The position numbers and the translations under genes are program-made. A stretch of DNA of 18,489 nucleotides from an uncultured Clostridia bacterium (GTDB taxonomy: Bacteria; Bacillota; Clostridia; Christensenellales; Aristaeellaceae). Each line of letters begins with the position of its first letter. Within the stretch, counting starts at the first letter, position 1. This document shows positions 13,885-18,489 of this stretch, in pieces. The notes under the pieces are model-generated. The model was given only the letters and a program-made list of their open reading frames with translations, was not told the origin of the DNA and made no database searches. The stretch spans positions 1 through 18,489 of the forward strand of contig CALCUD010000048.1 of NCBI GenBank assembly GCA_937906775.1, written 5' to 3'.

Positions 13885-14667
13885 ATGTCTGCTGAAGTTT
13901 ATGAGGTCATTTCCCTCGCTTCACGATATCTGTTTGCTCTTCTCGGAGTTTTGATCGTCCTTCGCGCTTTTGCCTGGTTGCTGTCCGACCGCGCCGAAAA
14001 GCACGCGCGGCTTCGTAAACTCCCGGATGCCGGAACAGTCGGAGAACTGATCGTGCTGAATGCCGACAGTAATGAACTTATCCCCGGTATGTCCATTCCG
14101 GTTCCGTATGAAGGCATTCTCGGATCAGTCCGTTCCTGCGATATCGTTCTCCCCGCTTCCGATGTCCGGAAATCTCATCTTTTCTTTTCATTCGTGTCAG
14201 GATCCGGTTTGCATCTTCATCCTTTCCGCGGATGCAATGTCCTGGCGGACGGGATCCTGCTGGATGCCCGCTCAAATGAAAAAGCACATCCTTTAGTTCA
14301 CGGATCCTGCCTTCAGGTCGGTTCAGTCATGCTTCGTCTTCACCTCTTCTCCGGACTTGATCCCGCAACAGAAGTTGATCCTTCATTTGCAACAGTGCCC
14401 TGTGCCGGTGTGGAATCCGGCATGCCGTATGTTCAGCCGGTTTCATGGGTTCCTCCCATGCAGGACGGATCCGGATTTGTTTCCGGCCGGATGCCTGATC
14501 AGTCCTCATACCCCGTTCCGGATGAATCTGCGCAGACTGTATCGATTTCTTCCGTGAATGATGCGGATATTGCGTCTGACGTTCCTGTTTCGCCGTTATC
14601 TGATATAGCGGACTCTTCCGTACGGAAACGCCGTTCCGACAGATGGGAGGCGGATTGGAGTGAGTAA
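13885..14667 (+). CDS. Membrane-anchored FHA-domain protein with degenerate phosphopeptide pocket
   Basis: 260 aa. One N-terminal membrane helix (about residues 12-33) is followed by a basic patch, then an FHA-type beta-sandwich at about 52-155 (GELIVLN, ILGSVRSCDIVLP, HPLVHGSCLQVGSVMLRL), and a low-complexity tail rich in Pro, Ser and Asp (about 160-245) ending in a basic stretch, KRRSDRW. The fold is expected in the cytoplasm. The usual phosphothreonine-contacting residues are altered: GR is G80-S81, SRxH is R95-K96-S97-H98, and NG is N118-V119. GGAGG precedes the ATG. It overlaps the SEDS gene by 8 nt, indicating translational coupling, so it likely scaffolds or regulates the SEDS-PBP pair (inference). 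Confidence 0.85.
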   Translation: MSAEVYEVISLASRYLFALLGVLIVLRAFAWLLSDRAEKHARLRKLPDAGTVGELIVLNADSNELIPGMSIPVPYEGILGSVRSCDIVLPASDVRKSHLFFSFVSGSGLHLHPFRGCNVLADGILLDARSNEKAHPLVHGSCLQVGSVMLRLHLFSGLDPATEVDPSFATVPCAGVESGMPYVQPVSWVPPMQDGSGFVSGRMPDQSSYPVPDESAQTVSISSVNDADIASDVPVSPLSDIADSSVRKRRSDRWEADWSE

Positions 14668-15889
14668 AAGGAAAAAAACGCCCGGCCGCCGGTTATCAGC
14701 TGTTGTGATGCTTTTCTTTTTTCTTTCATTCCTGCTGCTTGCTCTTCGGGATACTTCCACACTCGGATTTATTCTGACCGCAGCGGTTCCCGCAATGATC
14801 TTTCTGGGAACGAATATCCTTCCGCGTATCTTCCCGGCTGACCGGTTGCTTCTGTCCCTGACGAACTTTCTTTGCGCACTGGGTGTTCTGGTCCTTTATG
14901 ATACCAATCCGTACTATGCCGTTCAGCAGGCGGTTTCATATGCGATCGGTCTTGGCTGTATGATTTTTTGCATTTATCTGGTGCGCGCGGTTTCTTCATG
15001 GCGCCATGTTGTCTGTTTGCTCATTCCGGCAGGATTGGTGCTGCTTGCGCTCCCCGTCCTCTTCGGAGCCGAGACGAACGGCGCGAAAAACTGGATCAGT
15101 ATCGCGGGTGTATCTTTTCAGCCCAGTGAAGTTGTCAAACTGATTCTGGTCATTGTTCTTGCCCGGTTCCTGTCCGTAAACCGGACTCTTCCCTGTCTTG
15201 TCTTTACCTGCATATGTCTCATCCTGCTGATGTTGCAAAAGGATTTGGGAACTGCTCTCATGTATTTCTGTACTGCATTGCTGCTGTACTGGGCTGCCAC
15301 CGGCAACTGGTTCTGTTCTCTGCTTGCTCTTGCCGGCGGATGCGGAGGAGCCGTTCTCGGATATAACATGTTCTCTCATGTCCGTGTACGTGTCGCGATC
15401 TGGCAAAATCCGTGGGCTGATTATGAGCATTACGGATATCAGCTTGTACAGGGACTCATGGCAATCGCCAGCGGAGGTGCGTTCGGCGTCGGGCTTGGAC
15501 TCGGATCGCCCACCTCCATTCCGGTCTATCAGTCGGATTTTATCTTTGCAGTCATTTGCGAACAGTTCGGACTGATATTCGGTTTGTGCGTCCTTCTTAT
15601 GGTAGTGGCGCTTGTATGGCGCGGAACCACCGTGGCTATGTCTGCGCGAAACAGTTTTCACGGATTGCTGGCAATGGGATGTACCCTGCTGATCGGCGTT
15701 CAGACATTTGTGATTATCGGCGGCATTTTGAAGCTGATCCCTCTCACGGGGGTTACTTTACCTTTTATCAGTTACGGAGGAACATCCCTGATTTCCAGTA
15801 TGTGTCTGGTCGGGTTGATTCAGGGAGTGGAAAGTATGAATGAGGATCATCTGAAAGAAGATATCCATCTTGCCATGTTCAGCGATTGA
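14660..15889 (+). CDS. SEDS-family peptidoglycan polymerase (FtsW/RodA/SpoVE)
   Basis: Multi-pass glycosyltransferase that polymerises lipid II into glycan strands together with a class B PBP; 409 aa, normal length, with about ten hydrophobic segments. Family blocks: KNWISIAGVSFQPSEVVKL, LQKDLGTALMYF, QSDFIFAVICEQFGL in which D293 matches the essential aspartate of RodA/FtsW, and LTGVTLPFISYGGTSLISS. The GTG start overlaps the FHA gene and has GGGAGG 9 nt upstream. The PBP gene follows after 18 nt. Sequence alone does not separate RodA (elongation) from FtsW (division) or SpoVE; pairing with a PbpA-like PBP favours an elongation or RodA-like role. Confidence 0.95.
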   Translation: MSKRKKTPGRRLSAVVMLFFFLSFLLLALRDTSTLGFILTAAVPAMIFLGTNILPRIFPADRLLLSLTNFLCALGVLVLYDTNPYYAVQQAVSYAIGLGCMIFCIYLVRAVSSWRHVVCLLIPAGLVLLALPVLFGAETNGAKNWISIAGVSFQPSEVVKLILVIVLARFLSVNRTLPCLVFTCICLILLMLQKDLGTALMYFCTALLLYWAATGNWFCSLLALAGGCGGAVLGYNMFSHVRVRVAIWQNPWADYEHYGYQLVQGLMAIASGGAFGVGLGLGSPTSIPVYQSDFIFAVICEQFGLIFGLCVLLMVVALVWRGTTVAMSARNSFHGLLAMGCTLLIGVQTFVIIGGILKLIPLTGVTLPFISYGGTSLISSMCLVGLIQGVESMNEDHLKEDIHLAMFSD

Positions 15890-15907
15890 CAGAAAGGAGG
15901 ACCTGGA

Positions 15908-17341
15908 ATGAAAAGGCGTCGGTACCGCTTCAAACTGCTGGCTCTCTTTCTGTTCCTTCTTTTTGCGCTGTTAGCCGTTTGCAGCGTCTGGTCGGTAAGG
16001 AATTACGGCTCACGCTGGTTTTCATACGCCGGTAATCCTCGCCTGAATGTGCTTAAGGAAACCGTGACCGAAGGTGATATCAAAGATCGGAACAGTATTA
16101 TTCTGGCAACTACCCATGACGGTAAAAGGCATTTTGCCGATGATCCCGCCACTCGTGCCGCCATGCTTCATGTTCTGGGAGATCGAGACGGATATGTCGC
16201 AAACGGAGTGGAATCCTTTCATGCCGGTTACCTTTACGGTTATCACTCATCCCTGCGTGATTCGCTTCACAGACTGACCTCCGGGAGCGAAAAGCGCGGT
16301 AACGATCTGACGCTCACCGTATCTGCACCGCTAAGCGCGATGATCGTGTCCTCCTTTGAAAGTCATCCTCTTTCATCCGGGAAGAACGGAGCCGCTGTTG
16401 TCGTTAATTATAAGACGTCCGAATTGCTTGCAATGATCTCCCTTCCTTCTGTCGATCCGGATGCGCAAACAGATCACCTCCCGGATTCAGTCTGGTGGAA
16501 TCGCGCCACGCAGGGGCTTTATCCCCCGGGAAGCACTTTCAAGATCGTTACTTCTTATGCTGCGATGGACAACTGGGCTGATGCTTTGACCCGCAGTTTT
16601 GACTGTACCGGTTCCTTATTTGTCACCGATGCTTTTTCCGTTCGTGATTTTGCCGGCTCGGTCCATGGCCGGCTGACATTGAAACAGGCATTTCTGAAAT
16701 CCTGTAATACCACCTATGCTTCTGTCGCGCTGTCTTTGGGCGACGATGCTCTCCGGAAAGCTGCTGAGAAATTTGGTTTTAATAAAAACTTTCTTTTCCG
16801 TGATCTGGTGGTATATAATTCAGAATATCCTTCAGGCCGCCAGTCTGCTCCTGAACTGGCGGCTTCCGGATACGGTCAGTCCTCCCTGCTTGCTTCTCCG
16901 ATGCATATGTGTCTGATTTCCGCCGCTGTGGCAAACGGAGGAGTAATGCCGGAACCTTATGTCCTGAAGTCGGTCGTTTCCGCCTCAGGCGGTTCTGTAC
17001 CTTTATCCGCCCCGTCGAATGTTCTTACTGTTTGTACTCCGGATCAGGCGGACCGGCTTTCTTCTCTGATGAAAGCCGTTGTTCAGGAGGGTGGAAGCGG
17101 TTCTTCCGCGTCTGTAAGCGGATTGGATATTCGCGGAAAAACGGGAACCTCAGAATCCGGATTGTCTGAATACAGAACGAATTACGCCTGGTTCACAGGA
17201 TTCTGCGCCGACGATGATCTGCCATATGCTTTATGTATTCTTGTGGAGGATATTCCGGACGGTGAAACCGGCGGAACAGTATCCGCACCGATCGCCAAGG
17301 ATATTTTTACCTGGTTAAGGGAACACCGCGACCAGGTATAA
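15908..17341 (+). CDS. Class B penicillin-binding protein (PbpA-like transpeptidase)
   Basis: Peptidoglycan D,D-transpeptidase partner of the preceding SEDS polymerase, 477 aa. One N-terminal membrane helix (about 9-31), a short pedestal region (NPRLN, GDIKDRNSIILATT, HVLGDRDGYVANGVES) as in actinobacterial PbpA and short Bacillota homologues, then the transpeptidase domain from about 155. The active-site motifs are intact: SxxK as PPGSTFKIVTS with S209 and K212, SxN as S265-C266-N267, and KTG at K411-T412-G413 within RGKTGTSES. It lacks PASTA repeats and the long dimerisation domain of SpoVD/PBP2x proteins. AAAGGAGG lies before the ATG. It sits between the SEDS gene and a secreted CHAP protein in the same operon. 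Confidence 0.95.
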   Translation: MKRRRYRFKLLALFLFLLFALLAVCSVWSVRNYGSRWFSYAGNPRLNVLKETVTEGDIKDRNSIILATTHDGKRHFADDPATRAAMLHVLGDRDGYVANGVESFHAGYLYGYHSSLRDSLHRLTSGSEKRGNDLTLTVSAPLSAMIVSSFESHPLSSGKNGAAVVVNYKTSELLAMISLPSVDPDAQTDHLPDSVWWNRATQGLYPPGSTFKIVTSYAAMDNWADALTRSFDCTGSLFVTDAFSVRDFAGSVHGRLTLKQAFLKSCNTTYASVALSLGDDALRKAAEKFGFNKNFLFRDLVVYNSEYPSGRQSAPELAASGYGQSSLLASPMHMCLISAAVANGGVMPEPYVLKSVVSASGGSVPLSAPSNVLTVCTPDQADRLSSLMKAVVQEGGSGSSASVSGLDIRGKTGTSESGLSEYRTNYAWFTGFCADDDLPYALCILVEDIPDGETGGTVSAPIAKDIFTWLREHRDQV

Positions 17342-17362
17342 ATAAAGAAAGGATATGAAATT

Positions 17363-18136
17363 ATGAAAAGAATGATCGGTTTGCTGCTGACTTTTTGCCT
17401 GTTATGTTCAGGATCGGCGTTTGCGGCGAAGGCTAAACCGACACCGACGCCGCCTCCGCAGGATATTGTCCGTGATGTGATCGATCCTCCCGAAATCATA
17501 CAGAATGTAATTGATATTGCTTATACCGAATGGGAAACACTGCATGGGAAAACGCTTCCGAACAAAGGCAACAAGTACCAGACCTGGTGGAATAATTATA
17601 AGTGGGGCTGGTGTGCAGGCTTTGTGACGTGGTGCATGCTTGAAGCGGGAGTTCCCCAGGATTATGAAGATGTAATTCTGGCCCGCGATGAAGGTGATGT
17701 GGAGGGAATTTATCATTGTAAAGGCTCCAGCCCCTCCAAACTGATCCATTCCTATCTTCATATGCACCGGACCACGAATATTCCGCAGAAAGGTTTCATC
17801 GTTGTTTACGGTTCTGAAAGCAATCGCTGGACACACGTCGGAATCGTCTGCGATGTAGAACCCCTTGAAAACGGTAAGTATCGACTTACCTGTATTGAGG
17901 GAAATATGTCCAACCGCGTTAAAATGTATATATACGACTACGATGCGGACATCGAATATTCAATTAAAAAGAAATATCCTGATAATACCAATATTACAGC
18001 AGTTCCAGAAGAGGAACGTACCGGTGAGATTGAAAAGAATTACCGGACCTATGACCTCCGCGTCTATGAAAAGAATAAAAAGAAGCCGTGGTATGTCACT
18101 TGCTTTCTGATGCCCTGGGTTCCCGGAGAAACATAA
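17363..18136 (+). CDS. Secreted CHAP-type (NlpC/P60-like) cysteine hydrolase
   Basis: 257 aa. Residues 1-21 are a signal peptide ending in SAFA, followed by a Pro/Thr spacer (KPTPTPPPQ). The catalytic core about 45-190 shows the order of papain-like CHAP amidases: WGWCAGFVTWCML with nucleophile C84, RWTHVGIV with H158, and IEGNMS with E179 and N181. It would therefore cut peptidoglycan peptides or cross-bridges, amidase or endopeptidase being unresolved. Residues 190-257 are Lys-, Glu- and Tyr-rich with no recognised domain. AAAGGA lies 9 nt before the ATG, 21 nt past the PBP stop, and a strong terminator follows, so it is the last gene of the cluster. The second cysteine C90 in the WCML segment is common in such motifs. 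Confidence 0.88.
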   Translation: MKRMIGLLLTFCLLCSGSAFAAKAKPTPTPPPQDIVRDVIDPPEIIQNVIDIAYTEWETLHGKTLPNKGNKYQTWWNNYKWGWCAGFVTWCMLEAGVPQDYEDVILARDEGDVEGIYHCKGSSPSKLIHSYLHMHRTTNIPQKGFIVVYGSESNRWTHVGIVCDVEPLENGKYRLTCIEGNMSNRVKMYIYDYDADIEYSIKKKYPDNTNITAVPEEERTGEIEKNYRTYDLRVYEKNKKKPWYVTCFLMPWVPGET

Positions 18137-18162
18137 TACGCATCCTGCATTCATTTATGATC

Positions 18163-18192
18163 TCCGAACCGTTTTATGCGGTTCGGATTTTT
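18163..18192 (+). terminator. Rho-independent terminator of the plus-strand cluster
   Basis: A perfect 9-bp stem TCCGAACCG/CGGTTCGGA with a 7-nt loop followed by TTTTT (18188-18192), 27 nt after the stop codon of the CHAP gene. Confidence 0.92.
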
Positions 18193-18354
18193 CTACTATC
18201 CTTTAATAATTCAATAAGAGCAACAACAGTCCGTGCAGTCTGTACCAAATATAGAGATGATATTCTTTACAGGCTGTCTCGTTTATATGTTCTCCGGAAA
18301 TGAATTGGATCTCTGTCTTTTCCTGACAGATACTGAACATTTATTCATTGGAAC
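18193..18354. other. Non-coding interval after the terminator
   Basis: I see no gene, RNA or clear repeat in these 162 nt. A weak 6-bp hairpin (TCTGTC/GACAGA, near 18312-18330) lacks a T-tract on either strand, so I do not call it a terminator. Confidence 0.4.
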
Positions 18355-18489
18355 TTAGCGTTTCCTTAATGATAACAATATCATCCGGCTCAGCATGATG
18401 CCTGCTCTTTGCCCCGTCATGATCCGTCCGGTTTTATACACGATATTTGCCGGAACCGATATACCGTAAATCAAAACAATACAGAAAAA
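18355..18489 (-). CDS. Possible C-terminal end of an unknown protein, partial
   Basis: A minus-strand frame is open from the right edge for 44 codons and ends with TAA at 18357-18355. It begins with a hydrophobic stretch (FFCIVLIYGISVPANIVY) and ends basic (LLSLRKR). Codon use resembles the neighbours, but the piece is short and no family is recognised. It may be chance. Confidence 0.25.
   Translation of the reverse strand, partial: FFCIVLIYGISVPANIVYKTGRIMTGQRAGIMLSRMILLSLRKR

Noticed and set aside
14996..15661. 221-codon open frame on the minus strand
   Set aside because: Antisense to the SEDS gene; the plus-strand protein carries all SEDS motifs in this stretch.
1..18489. CRISPR array, insertion sequence, prophage, tRNA or rRNA genes
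   Set aside because: No regularly spaced repeats, transposase or integrase motifs, phage genes or tRNA cloverleaf or rRNA signatures were seen by eye. A tRNAscan-SE run and an IS search would confirm this.

Overview
The window looks like chromosomal DNA of a Gram-positive, Bacillota (Clostridia)-type bacterium of moderate G+C content, plausibly from a gut or rumen lineage. Support comes from the Shine-Dalgarno sites (AGGAGG-like), consensus sigma-A promoters, a T-box riboswitch on pheST, an LplB/UgpA-type sugar importer without its own ATPase, a secreted GH10 xylanase, and an FHA / SEDS / penicillin-binding-protein operon. The lineage guess is inference; the family assignments rest on visible motifs.

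Layout, left to right. (1) 1-4770, minus strand: a sugar-importer operon made of a very large membrane-anchored solute-binding protein (961 aa), a conventional permease, and a second permease that runs off the left edge and carries an extra N-terminal cytoplasmic domain of about 95 residues. A near-perfect promoter overlapped by an inverted repeat lies upstream. (2) 5193-6755, plus strand: a divergently transcribed secreted GH10 endo-xylanase with an N-terminal carbohydrate-binding-like module. Together with (1) this suggests a plant-polysaccharide (xylan) utilisation locus. (3) 6801-6830: a 13-bp perfect hairpin between converging genes. (4) 6842-10306, minus: pheS-pheT, preceded by a T-box leader with a Phe UUC specifier and its own consensus promoter. 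(5) 10644-11969, minus: dnaA. (6) 11970-12403: a probable replication origin, with three exact TTATCCACA DnaA boxes, the dnaA promoter and an AT-rich stretch. (7) 12404-18136, plus: six closely spaced genes, namely an unknown 161-aa protein, an orphan ZnuA/AdcA-type metal-binding protein, a membrane-anchored degenerate FHA protein, a FtsW/RodA/SpoVE-family SEDS polymerase, a PbpA-like class B PBP and a secreted CHAP-type cysteine hydrolase. They end at a strong terminator (18163-18192). (8) 18193-18489: no confident gene, but a minus-strand frame stays open to the right edge.

Working together: apart from the xylanase, all confident genes point away from the candidate origin, as expected for leading-strand genes on both replichores. 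Unusually, dnaA is followed by pheST rather than dnaN, and the other side of the origin carries a cell-wall elongation/division module in an FHA-SEDS-PBP order reminiscent of the actinobacterial near-origin cluster. No single spectacular new system is evident. The best leads are the PH/GRAM-like domain on the sugar permease, the multidomain tethered binding protein it pairs with, the degenerate FHA protein with its SEDS-PBP pair, and the orphan metal-binding protein and unknown protein at the origin.
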